DNA of 64,000 nt from Icerya purchasi (taxonomy: Eukaryota; Arthropoda; Insecta; Hemiptera; Monophlebidae), in contig CM077115.1 of NCBI GenBank assembly GCA_039619475.1, forward strand, positions 299,089,756 through 299,153,755, written 5' to 3'. A model generated the notes under the pieces. The model did not search any database. It was not told the origin of the DNA and saw nothing but the letters and a program-made list of their open reading frames with translations. Below, piece after piece: positions 47,894 to 58,904 of this stretch. Within the stretch, counting starts at the first letter, position 1. Each line of letters starts with the position of its first letter. The translations under genes and the position numbers were made by a program.

Positions 47894-49435
47894 ATGGCAA
47901 ATAAATTTTTGATAAGCGAAAAAAAATTTAATTAGATTTTAATTCCCCTTTTTAGATGTGTAATTGTACGGATTATTGTAATTTTCACAGATGAATAATA
48001 CAATTAGACGTTAAAAAAAAAAAAAAATCATCTATATCGAGTCTGGAAATTATAAATTATAAAAACGAACGCGAATAAAAAATAAATTATTTTCCGTTAA
48101 TTATCGTAATTCGTTATATAGTGTAAATGAATTTTAATTCCGAATTCAAAAATAATTCTAACGTACGAAGCTATAAAAATAAAACCGAGACCGACCGCCG
48201 ATATTTAACAAATACCACATGCATTACACCTTTTATCGTATATCTAATGCGCGCAATTTTTAACCAAACGTAATCGTTTTAAGATCCGTAAATAGACATT
48301 GCCTTATGAATGGCGCCTCGTCACACGATTCATTCAGCGGTCGTATTATTTTGTCGACTAAATTCATTAATTAAATTTCCTTGTATTAGTTTGCGCGGTA
48401 AATATCGAAAACATAGACAACTTTATTGATGAAGTTTATGGTTTGTTCGATTTAAACAATTCTGAAAGATAGAACTTTCCCGTATTTTGTACCGCAACGT
48501 TTGTGTTTACTTCAGTGCTCCTCGGGGGACATTTGTTAAATCGCGAAGAAACACGTATATCTTGTTACTTTAAATCGAAAGGTTTTTAACCGTAAAATAA
48601 CAAAACCGTGTTTTCTTCTCAGGGTTTAAAAATATACTTCAGAATCCCCCCACAAAAAAAAAAAAGAAAAAAAAGTACAGGTAAGTAGAAAGCACAAAAA
48701 ATTATTTTCGCATCCGGTTCCTGCAGTTGCACGGTCATTTAATTTGAATGTTCGCAAATTCTTTTTTAGGGGGCACTGAAAGAACCGGGGTATTACATTA
48801 TATCTGGTCTTCAAATTTAAATTATAAAGCAGATATAAACGAATGACTTAAATTTCAGTTATTAAAAGAAAAAAATCAAAGTGTTTTCATCAATTTAGTG
48901 AAAATAATAAAAAAAAAGGGAAGTGATGCCTAGAGGGGAACAACGAAGGTCCTTTCACTTTTTTTGGTAGTCATACAAAAGTATAAAGTCATTTATAAAG
49001 TATGCGATAAAAAATGACACAATATAGTATAAATCCCGTATGAATTAAAACAAAAACAACGAAAAAAAAAAAATACGAATCCCGTATGAATTAATTGAAA
49101 CAAAAACAATAATTAAATCATGGGGCTCGTTGAAGTGTGGTAACGTCGCACAAAAAAACCGCGCTAATTTTCAAATTCAATAAAATTTACACGTGTTTAG
49201 AATTGAGCTTATACAGCTGACCGCGCACAATGCTTGCTGCTCGAATCTCGATACTCGTACACACGCACACATACACACACATCCACACGCGCGCGTATGT
49301 AATAGACAGGGACAGAGTGAAAGAGAAAGAGAGTGAAGGTTGCCTGGAGGACTCATAACGCTTTTTCGTGACCTGTCGATTTCTGCCAGTTTACTCCTAC
49401 CGCCAAGCCGCGTAAAAGAACCTCGTTCCAATAAC
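47320..49435. repeat. duplicated 200-260 bp block (47.32-47.58 and 49.08-49.43 kb)
   Basis: Both blocks contain CCCGTAT.AATTAA, ACAGCTGACCGCGCACA, TGCTTGCTGCTCGAAT, CGATACTC, a CA-rich stretch, a GAAAGAGAAAGA run, GCCTGGAGGA, CATAACG, GATTTCTGCCAGTT, CTCC or TTCC then ACCGC and AGCCGCGT. They are direct copies about 1.8 kb apart with many substitutions. A further short copy of CCCGTATGAATTAA lies at 49028. The block is unusually CpG-rich for the intron. Function unknown. Confidence 0.65.
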
Positions 49436-49614
49436 AACGCGAAATATACCTAGGAAATCAATTGCCGTCCCACATCGTTAATTATTTGTTTAAGCGAAAT
49501 TACGGGGAAAGCTGACTTTCGAGAAAGACTTCTTGAACACTGTGCCAGTAATAATATCATAATCGAACAGTTCGGTTTTACGAGGAATTTGTTTACTACA
49601 CTACAAAGTCAAAA

Positions 49615-50090
49615 ATTTATCGTTCAGTCATCCGACCAGTTGCCTTGTATGATGGTGAGTGTTGGCCAGTTACAAGGCGAGAAGAGCGAGCGCTCCATGT
49701 AACGGAAATGCTTATGTTAAGATGATCAATGGGCATCCAGTTATTTGGCCAGATCAAAAATGAATGCATTCGCGCAGCAGCAGAACTTGCACCTATCCTA
49801 AAAGTAAACTCCGTGAGAGCAGCCGTTTAGGATGGTACGAGCATGTCCTACGTGCTCAGAAAACCGAAAGTGGCTCGTTGCTATCAGTTGCGCATTTATT
49901 TCAAGAGTCCCAGGCAAAAGAGCGGTTGGAAGGCCAGGGCGAAGATGGCTCGATGTAATCACTGCGGATCTCATTGAAGCCGGTATTGATTCAGGCCTAG
50001 CGGTAAACCGAAACAGCTGGAAACGATCAATTTGCACAACAGACCCCGCACCAACGGGAAATTGTCAACGGTGAAATCGCGCTGCGACAA
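49615..50090 (+). mobile_element. RTE-type LINE 3' fragment
   Basis: Broken frames give RPVALYDGECWPVT, a region following the RT in RTE proteins, then SRLGWYEHVLRAQKT near 49822-49865, VPGKRAVGRPGRRWLDVITA near 49905-49965, then DLIEAGIDSGLA and ADPAPT-like TDPAPTGN before a stop at 50074. The order and wording match the C-terminal end of RTE proteins (YGHVLR; GRPxxRW; DPA). At least three frameshifts. The RT core is missing. Confidence 0.75.
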
Positions 50091-50204
50091 CCAACACAGA
50101 TGAAGAAACGAAGGACTTTGACCATATGCAAGGTTTAATTCTAGCAACCAAAATCTGAAAAATTTCGTTCTGTTTTTTTTTTTTTTTCTTTACAACAGGC
50201 AAAC

Positions 50205-51785
50205 TACTTATCAGTAATAGGTAAAATATTAGAACGATACGTTTGATAAACATTTAAGAAATTATTTGGAAAAAAAAACAATCTACTTTATGAAAATCAA
50301 CACGGGTTTAGAGAAAAAAAGTCCACGATAACGCTACTAAGAACGATGATAAATAAGATAAATATGGGACCACCGATAGGGAACCAATTTATAAAATTAC
50401 CTTTATTGATCTAACAAAAGCGTTTGACTTAGTTGATTACAATTTACTGATTAATGACTTGGAAAATCTGGGTATTCTAAATAACCAACTAATGTGGTTT
50501 GAAAATTATATAGAAAACAGGAAAAGTGTAGTAAAAATCGCAGGGAGTTAATGAAAAAAATATTCGATTTGGGGTAGGGCAGGGAACTATACTTGCTCCT
50601 ATCCTATTTGTAATATACACTCATTATACAAGCACATTAAAAATGGTAAAGGAATATGCTTCTGCTGATGACATTGCGCTGTTAATGGAAAATAATGCAA
50701 CAGGATATAGATAATTTTAGTAAATGGGCACATGATAGGAGGTTATGTATAAAAATAAATCTAAATTGTCACATATCCGAAACAGTACTAAACACAAGAG
50801 TCACGATAATCATTCTTCGTAATAACGAATGCTAACTTCATGAAACGAATAATTCACTTTCATGTTTATCTCTTGAAAACGTAAAAGATTTTAAATATTT
50901 AGGAATATATATGGATAGATCCTTGAACTAGAAAAATCACGTTCAAGTCTTAAATTCTAAAATAAGACAGTCAATTCGTATTTAATACAAATTAAAGCAA
51001 GTACTTTCATATATAACACTACGTATATACTACAATGCAATAATTATAGCTAGAATTCTATATGGAATCCAAATATGGGGAGAGGCTAAGAAAACGGAAA
51101 TCAATAAAATAGTTAAAAATTAGAAAAGGCGTCTTAAACTTATACTACCACATTGGAAACGGAGGAGTCAGAAGGAAAATGATGAAATGTCTCCAAAGAT
51201 GTGTACTACTACTATTACAGGTTACTCGAATATAATAGCAATAATTTAAGGTTACCAACTAGGCCAAAAACTACTCGAATAACAAGAAATCAAAGTATAA
51301 TATATATTACATATACCCTAGAGGGGAAAATCTACTAATTGATAACATACGATGATATTCGGTTTTAATTAAATTAATGAGTAATATCCCCAATCACATT
51401 ATAAACGAAAATAGCATATTAGTGTGTGGAAAAAGGATGAAATGACTGAAGGAATGGTGCAAAGAATAAAAAACAAACTGCGTCCTAATTTCTCACTCCT
51501 AGATAGTTTTCAATCATGCAGCTACTGATTATATACGTATTCTATTGTCTAGAGTGAATGCATGTATGTATATGGTTTTTCTTTTTTCTTTATACCTGTA
51601 TATAAGTTATACATATATTTACTAGGACGTATATTAATTATGGTTTATATAATTTCGATGTATGTAATAAGCATGTATAAATTTGTAACGTGTACAACCT
51701 GAATAAACAATAATAAGAGTGTCGGGCACTCACACAACGGGCACACTTGCCCTGTGAGACCCGCAAACTTATTTTAAAATTAAAA
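50205..51785 (+). mobile_element. decayed LINE (hairpin-ended family, copy B)
   Basis: Starting near 50205 the broken + frames give VIGKILERYV, ENQHGFREKKSTITLL, ITFIDLTKAFDLVDYNLLI (RT motif with catalytic Asp), an LGVGQGT-like RQG block, SADDIALLMEN (ADD), and then the post-RT YGIQIWGEAKKTEINKI at about 51061-51110, matching copy A at 2.3 kb (YGLEIWGEAKKTELRKI). The 3' part carries the same terminal hairpin (51729-51758) and ACCCGCAAA ending. Jockey/CR1-like; endonuclease absent; many stops. Confidence 0.75.
51729..51758 (+). other. LINE 3'-terminal hairpin, copy B
   Basis: Outer stem CTCACA (51729-51734)/TGTGAG (51753-51758), inner stem GGGCA (51739-51743)/TGCCC (51748-51752). It corresponds to the hairpin at 3051-3077 although several stem bases differ, so the pairing is kept by compensating changes. 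Confidence 0.6.
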
Positions 51786-51789
51786 AAAC

Positions 51790-54490
51790 AAAAAAAAAAC
51801 CAAAACCCCCCAAAAAAACCCCCAAAACACCAGAAAAAAACTTAGATCTGGTTATTGTTTCCGGCAGACTATATTTTCAATTTACATTCAACGTCTTGCA
51901 ATATTTCATTATTGAACGTCAGACTCGTGTAAAATGACTACTGTTAATGACTAAAAGTCGTTCCATTCGATGGAAAGAAAACAGGGCAAGAGGTACACGG
52001 AAATCGGCTTCGAGGAAGATGTCCGATGGACTGCTGATCAAGTAAAGGCACTACTCTGACTGGGCACGGATTCTTCGAAAGCATTCCCCACCTGCCAATG
52101 GACCACCGGATATAAAAGGAAAAAAATCGAAAAGGGGATCACGATGTCACCACGTCCTTACAAGTAGGACAATAGACTTGATGATGAAGTCATTCTAACT
52201 CCGGTAATGAAACTCCGTTAAACTTCTTTCCAAGAGGTTTATCCGTGGCAAGAGATTCGAAGGACATATACGTATATACATCCGAATTGATTGGTGGTAA
52301 CGGAATATTACCTTTTTTTAACGACTTCATCCCTGTCTTTACAACTGCGGAAGCCAAAAATGTTGAGGTCTCATATTAAATTAAAATTCCGAACTAATTA
52401 AAATAATTATTCTAAGCAGACTGTTAAGACGTAAGTAGTTAATTTCGTTTCAAATTGCAGCACGACAGCGAAGTATTCGCGGGAAATGTTAAAATAGACG
52501 TTGGTTCGAAAAATTAGCACACTTCAAAACACAATCAATCACTACGTTTGTCTTAACGATACGGTGTGGTGTTCATATTAAAATGCAAATTTTTTAGCGG
52601 AGAATGGAAAAGAAAAATAATTTTTTCTTAATCAGGTTTTTTTCGGTATTCGTGGAATTTGTTAATTTTGTCGGAGCGGAAAAAATGCCGTAATGAAACG
52701 AACGTCCTAAGTGATATACTTTCTTTCGCTTAAAATCACAGAGGCCAGCTTCCCTATTTGGAAACAGAACGCGTAGAAAATCTAAGGCGATTTTAATAAG
52801 CTTGTTAAAATAAAATTCGCTCGTCCCTGTTCTAAACTTATAAATATAGCCGGTATATTTCTCGGTTAATGTAGGCTACCTCGCCGTTATAATACAACTA
52901 GAGTTCTTCATTATAATATTGCGATGAAAATTCAGCGTTCCCCCGGTATGTACAGACCGAGAAACATTTTTATTCGAGTTATTGTGTATTACCAGCGTAA
53001 CTTTTTATTTAGTATTTTACGAGTTTTCAGTGCCTTTTTAAAGTCTGAATTATCAACTTTTTTTATGCTGCGTTGTCCGGCAGCTGTGGAAGTTAATTTC
53101 GATTCCCCTTTCTTTTTCCTTCGAACATCCAACAGTGGTGCATTATCGACAATTCTCAATAGTTGCTACGGTATTCTTCGAATACTTAATCCAAAAAGTA
53201 CAAATCAAACCTGAATCTCGCGATTACTTCGACATGAAAAATACAATAATCTTGTGGAAGGCTAAAGTGGAGAAGAGAAGACGTTGAAATATTAATCCCG
53301 ACAAATGTTAAGCTAAAAGAAATACGGGCGACAAAACAGCGCAACCAAACCCTCCTTCAAAAGTACTAAAAATAACTGAATTTTTCCGTGTTGGTCGGAG
53401 AATTTAATATTCCACGGAAGTTTTAATATTTAAACATTGTCTCTGGAGGGAAAGGACACATTGCATGCGATTTCGGCCCGCGCCGAAAACGTTATAAAAG
53501 ATTGTTTGCGTTCGGCTTTTTCCTGCCTGTCCATGGCGCGTCGTCACCTTAACGAACCTTCAAGAGCGCTATTCTGTTTTGGTCGCGTCGATAAAAGATA
53601 TTTTCGAACGACTTTGTCGCTGCTGGCTCTTCGGGGAAATAAAAGATTGATCCGAAAAAAGGAATTTCTCTCCAGCGACGAGAAAACCTTTTTGACGGAA
53701 AAGGAGCCCTCCGAAAATAAAGCGACCGGACCACCTCTTGTTTTAATGTGCGACAATGAAAGTAACAGCGATAGCCAGTTTTTTGTCGAGCGCTACTAAG
53801 AGGTGAGCCGCCTCGGTTAGGTGTCTTTAAGGACTAATAACGGAAGCGTGCCGAAATGGGCCGACCGAATTTTTAAGGATTTTCCAGGTCGCACAAGCAT
53901 CCAGCACTCGAAATGAACTCTACACAGTAATAAGGAGGCGTTCCTGCAACGGGGCAGGTTGACGGGACTGTTTTTAATTTCGTTTTCATCCTGCTTTACG
54001 TCGTTTTCGGCGCAACGTGAACGAGCCAAAAACCAGGAGCCGCAGAAAAAATTGTCTCTAAAGGTAAATATGCCGAAATTGTCAACTCCTCAAGAGACGT
54101 ATAGCAGAGAACGAGCAACCGGCGAAGTATTGACGGTCAACTTCCGTACTGTACGCCGAGAAGTGGTTTTGTTTTAGGAAGGGAAAAAAGACGGAGCGGA
54201 CAAATCAAAACAAGAACAACGATGATGGAAGATGAAAGGGAACGTTTTATCTATCCCAGAGAAAAGCAAACTTCCCCTTGACGGTTTCTATCTGTTTTTT
54301 AAATTTGGCGCGAAATGAAACTTTTTCTCCCTATCGACAAAAATTCGAATACTGACGAAAAATAACAAACCAACTTTGTAGACTGAAAAGAAAACAAACA
54401 TCTTAAAGCGATTTATTTATTTCACAATTATTATTAATCTGAAGATTTTAAATTTTCGGAGTGTTTGTTATTAACCAGTTGTCGATTTTT
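51790..54490. other. intronic spacer with a GC-richer patch
   Basis: No gene recognised. From about 53430 to 54180 GC content rises; a 120-codon frame (53437-53799) and others on both strands are open there, without recognisable motifs. The patch may be conserved non-coding sequence, an unrecognised exon, or old repeat. Confidence 0.35.
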
Positions 54491-54529
54491 TTTTCGGTAA
54501 CAACCACGTCCATATTTTTTTCTTTCTTC

Positions 54530-54572
54530 GGTTGACGTTTCGAATAGTAGTGCTCTATTCATCATCAGAACC
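54530..54572 (-). ncRNA. hammerhead-ribozyme-like motif, PLE left end
   Basis: Mirror of the motif at 55908-55950, read on the minus strand, with identical core: GGTT, CTGATGA, extra T, GAATAG/CTATTC stem II, GAAACGTC, AACC. Confidence 0.6.
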
Positions 54573-54622
54573 ATGAATGAAACAACTAAGGGGAAACCAG
54601 TCCTTAAATAGATAAGCCAACA

Positions 54623-54975
54623 TCACGCCCGACCTTCTGATTGGCTAATGTTATTTCCACTTTTTATTACGCCGATAACTGTCTTCCAGTTTGATTTAAT
54701 ACCGTCATCTTTATTAAAATTTTCATATTTTTCTATTTCAATTGCCTCTCTGATTAGACGTTTACTGGCGTTTTCGATTTTTGCTATTATTTTCGTGTCT
54801 TGGAACTTTATCTCATGTTTCGTGCGTTCTACGTGTTCAGCCACCGCGGATTTTTCAATATGTCTATGTCGACAGTCTGCTTCGTGCTCTTTCAATTTTT
54901 ACATGTACTCTACCAGTTTGTCCCGCGTAACTTACGCCGCACGAACGCGGAAGTCTATATACACCTGCTGCATGT
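54623..54975 (-). pseudogene. PLE GIY-YIG endonuclease region (one frameshift)
   Basis: The minus strand gives GVYRLPRSCGVSYAGQTGR (about 54970-54910), the GIY..YIG pair as GVY..YAG, with one of the usual Cys of the PLE CxC motif replaced (PRSC). After a frameshift near 54900 the frame 54895-54623 continues with KEHEADCRHRHIEKSAVAEH, then IKFQDTKII and RLIREAIEIEKYENFNKDDG, the classic PLE C-terminus, and ends at a TGA. The domain nicks DNA for integration in EN-positive Penelope-like elements. Confidence 0.8.
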
Positions 54976-55091
54976 AACGGAGGTAAGTCGTCCTTATTGT
55001 TCCTTAAGAAATTTTTTATTTTTTTGTTAGTTCAAAAACTGGGCGGATTTTATTTTTTCTTAAAATACGGCCGATTTTGTCTGTAATGTTC

Positions 55092-55526
55092 TTAATGTAC
55101 GGCAACGTGATTAATCCACTCGTTTTCTTCTGCCTCTTCATGTTTCATTTTCGCTTTCCGAAATTTATTTACTAATCTTTCCGCTTCAAATCTCTCATAC
55201 CCATTTTCCAACATCGTATTTTTTATATTTCTTATTTCTTCTTCGATATTTTCTTGATCACAGACTTTTTCTGCGGTCCTTATCAAAGTTTTAAACACTC
55301 CATACTGAAACACCGAAGTTTTTACATCTATCATTGAATTTTTTTCCACCAATACATCTAAAAACGGTAACGTACCATTCTTCTCCTCATCCACAGTAAA
55401 TTTAATGTTTTGATGAAAGTTGTTTAGATCCGCGAGAATTTTCTCTTTGCCATACTGCCACATCACAAACGTGTCATCCACATAACGCACCCACAACTTC
55501 GGCGACCACTTTTTAACGATTTTCAC
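55092..55526 (-). pseudogene. PLE reverse transcriptase, C-terminal part
   Basis: 144 codons including LWVRYVDDTFVMW (YVDD catalytic pair), NNFHQNIKFTVDEEKNGTLP and LPFLDVLV, a hallmark of Penelope-type RTs, then the thumb with TSVFQYGVFKTLIRTAEKVC. The N-terminal RT motifs are cut off at the inverted-copy junction near 55527-55548. It faces the GIY-YIG region in the same orientation. Confidence 0.85.
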
Positions 55527-55584
55527 GACTTATATAGAATTCCGTTTTCGTACGTGGGACAAACTGGTAGAGTACATGTAAAAA

Positions 55585-55857
55585 TTGAAAGAGCACGAAG
55601 CAGACTGTCGACATAGACATATTGAAAAATCCGCGGTGGCTGAACACGTAGAACGCACGAAACATGAGATAAAGTTCCAAGACACGAAAATAATATCAAA
55701 AATCGAAAACGCCAGTAAACGTCTAATCAGAAAGGCGATTGAAATAGAAAAATATGAAAATTTTAATAAAGATGACGGTATTAAATCAAACTGGAAGACA
55801 GTTATCGGCCTAATAAAAAGTGGAAATAACATTAGCCAATCAGAAGGTCGGGCGTGA
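55585..55857 (+). pseudogene. inverted second copy of PLE endonuclease C-terminus
   Basis: 90 codons, KEHEADCRHRHIEKSAVAEH to the TGA, differing from the minus-strand copy at only a few residues (AKIENASKRLIREA versus SKIENASKRLIRKA; VIGVIKSG versus VIGLIKSG). It starts inside the GIY-YIG domain, with YVGQTGR visible at about 55550-55570 in another frame. Confidence 0.8.
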
Positions 55858-55907
55858 CGTTGGCTTATCAATTTAAGGACTGGTTTCCGTTTGGTTGTTT
55901 CATTTAT

Positions 55908-55950
55908 GGTTCTGATGATGAATAGAGCACTACTATTCGAAACGTCAACC
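55908..55950 (+). ncRNA. hammerhead-ribozyme-like motif, PLE right end
   Basis: Stem I GGTT (55908-55911)/AACC (55947-55950); CTGATGA at 55912-55918; extra T at 55919; stem II GAATAG (55920-55925)/CTATTC (55933-55938) around AGCACTA; GAAA at 55939-55942 overlapping the ACGT palindrome (55942-55945) as minimal stem III; cleavage expected after C55946. This matches the minimal type I hammerhead reported for Penelope-like elements except for the extra T. Confidence 0.6.
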
Positions 55951-57329
55951 GAAGGAAAACATATGGACGTGGTTGTTATCGAAAAAGAAATCGACAACTG
56001 GTTATTATTAATCTATTTTCGCGAATAAAGTAATTTTATAACCGCTTTACGCACGTTGTATTATAAAAAAAATTAAATTAAACAATTTAGAAAGTGTGTA
56101 ATTTTTCGTTCGCTTCGTGAATCGACTAAAAGTGTAAATTGTAAAGTGTGAACAGAATTTCCAGCATTTCACATAATTTTCTCACTTCATCGTTCATGCA
56201 ACTAAATACAGTAAAATAAGTTACTTTGTATTTACTTTTTATTAATCAAAACACAACACATTATATTAGTGACAGACAGCAATAACAAATAGTAATAAGC
56301 TTGTAAGCGAATAAAATTATTAGTTAGATGAAAAATGAACAACAATCATTATGTTGGCATTTTATGAACCGTTCTGGAAAATATTTTTACGTTGTAAAAA
56401 CTGTTGGATTCAACAAACTTTTGTACATCGTAGAAGTAAGTATAATGTTATACAATTCACGCAAAAAAAACATTATTATGTACACTTCATAAATTGTTTA
56501 AAACCTGTACATTTCACAAATCATGCGATTTTATTAACTGCATGTAATATGCCGGATTATATAAATTATAATTTGTTTTATATCAGTGTCATTTATTTAT
56601 TATACGTTAAAGTAACAGAAACAATGAGTTATATATATATATTTAATGATCCTATTAATTTCAAAATTCCGACTCCCTATCAAGGGTATGGGACTTACTT
56701 TACTTTTTAATTTTGTCATATTTACTTAAAAGCCAAAACTTCACGGACTTTTCATAAAACGTCAGGGAAAGATGACAAAACGAATGCTTTTTTTTTTTTT
56801 TCGGTCCATATTTCACATTCTTGAATTCGTCTAGGACTAAATCAGATTTCAAATTGGTTATATATCTCTGGGAGTGATCAGAGCATCTGAGTTTTCAACT
56901 ATCACAAACATACGAAACCTAAAATTTAATAATCAATCTCCCTCGCTATGAAATTTTCGCGAGCTGAATAACCTTGTTCTTCTTTTTGTATGTTAAAATG
57001 ATTTTTAATGGAAAAAAAAAATACACATGCTTAATAACTACAATTATACGAAAAAATATTCAAGTTAAACGTAAAAAATTACAACATTAAAATTACGATT
57101 CATTCATTCCCTCCGGTGTTTAGTTCACTCTTCACTCTCTGCATTTCCTAATAATTTAAACCCATCTTCGTAATATGAATTTTTTAGTGACTCTACTAGT
57201 TTTTCTCCTAATATCCAATCGGCTCTTCACAGAAAGCCGAGAACGTTCTTTTCATTGTGTGGTGGCATGAGGACACTGTAAGGCGGCTTTCAATTTGGTT
57301 ACGTCTACTTGTGTAGAACTTTTAGCCTT

Positions 57330-58735
57330 TGTCCAACTTTCTGGCTCATAAGAATGCAAATGCTAAAACCAGATTTGTTTTTAAAATAGCAAAGAAAAAC
57401 TCTCATGGAAAAGTTTCTGCTCCCCCTTTTCTCGATCCGCTTCTGTTTCTTATGTGTTATGAAATGACTAAGGCCTTAAACATCCTGCCGATCATAATTT
57501 TCCTCCTAAAAAACTAATACCACTTATCAATTCTATAGCTATTATACCTATTTTTCAAAGCTTCCAGGAATCATTCCCGTTTGTGATCGTATTCCTGACC
57601 TCTCTTCTTAGTTTATCAGAACTGTGTTCAACTTTAAAATCAATTCCTCCAATTCCTCTCCGGGCTTAGATGGAGTCACTTTTTCTGTTCTTAAACATTT
57701 TTCTGATTTTTTCCTTCAGATAGTTTTAAATATTGTCAGCTCTCCGTTGTACTGGAAAACATTTTTGTTATTGTTCCTATCGCTAAACCTTATTCTTCTT
57801 CCCGTTCGTTCTAGTTCTTCTGCTTCGTGCTTTAGGAAAATTTTCGAGAGTTTAATTAACAGAAGTTTCGTTTGGTGACTCGAGCACAGCAATCTATCAC
57901 CTAACAATATGTGTTCGGTTTTCGCCTTGGATGTGGTTCACTAGATTGTATCAGCGCGTTTCTCTGTTGTACGTTTATTCTATGTCATTTGTTAATGAAA
58001 AAATTCTTAATTGCCGCTTTCGTTGATACACTAATTGCTATTGCTAATGTTCACCTTCCCACGCTCTTTGACATAATGATCTTAATTAAAAATTCCCGTC
58101 CACTTTGCTTCTCTTATTATTACTCTCTTTCAGTGCTGAACTGCAGTTCTTTCCTCTCCTTTCTATTCTGCCACACAAGGTTAATCTCTTTCGAGGTGTA
58201 TCTTAAATATCCGTGCGACAGAACCTAAGCTCTCTTTGATATTTACCTCATTAAAATCGTTATTCTTCCTGTTTCCTTCGTTTTCCTTTACCGACGATGC
58301 TCCGATCGCGATATCTCATTACCTGCTAACTTCCGCCTTCAAAACTCTCTAATGTAACTAGAAAATGTTCTTTCTAATGTTCATCTCATTATTTCTCATT
58401 TTAAATTCTCATCTTTTATACTATTCGTCCTTAGGATCCTTATTTTATTAGCCTTAGCGTATGCTCAATCTCCTTTGAGAACTCTTTACGATATTTAGGA
58501 ATCTTTTTTGACAGCCGTCTCTCCTTTCACAATTAATCATCGTAACTATCCTCTTAAAAATTTCAATTTGTTAAAAGCTCTTCCTCGTACTAGTTGGAGA
58601 GCCCTACTCTTGTTCCATAAATCAATTATCCGCTCTATCCCGGATTATTGTTGCTTTATTTATGACAATAATGCAACTAAACACACTCATTGGAATATAA
58701 TGTCCGTTTACGATATAACGTTAGTTTTTCAATAA
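57330..58735 (+). mobile_element. decayed I-like LINE, RT region (copy 1)
   Basis: Pieces in several frames: FLAHKNANAKTRFVFK (pre-RT), SSPGLDGVTFSVLKHFSDFF (57655-57715), SCFRKIFESLINRSFVW (57825-57875), FGFRLGCGSLDCISAFL (57913-57963), AAFVDTLIAIANVHLPTLFD (58015-58075), a DDA-type pair near 58290, and LPRTSW, KSIIRSIPDYCCFIYDNNAT at 58585-58680. These are RT motifs in correct order, with many frameshifts. The coding strand is strongly C/T-rich, as in the other copies of this family. Confidence 0.75.
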
Positions 58736-58815
58736 TATATCTTATAAAGTGATTATTTAAACGCACGTTTTCCACATTAATAAAATAATATGAGCAATTC
58801 ATTGACTAGAAAACA

Positions 58816-58838
58816 ATATATATATATATATATATATT
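58816..58838. repeat. (AT)n microsatellite
   Basis: AT run between the two decayed LINE copies. Confidence 0.9.
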
Positions 58839-58904
58839 AAAAAATTACTATACCGATATGTTTCCGAGACACGCTGCTCCATAATCAATTATAGTGGACC
58901 TTAA

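Larger units (their letters stand above)
54500..55990 (-). mobile_element. Penelope-like element with inverted partial copy of its 3' end
   Basis: Read on the minus strand from 55526: an RT piece, then a GIY-YIG endonuclease region (54975 to 54623), then a 3' untranslated part with a hammerhead-like motif (54572-54530). To the right, 55548-55990 is an inverted copy of that same 3' end, on +, aligned base for base by i + j = 110480 (stop codon of the frame at 54623 versus 55857; hammerhead at 54530-54572 versus 55908-55950). The copies differ at only a few positions. Penelope-like elements are known for inverted partial copies and LTR-like ends; the N-terminal half of the RT is missing here, so the copy is dead. 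Confidence 0.85.
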
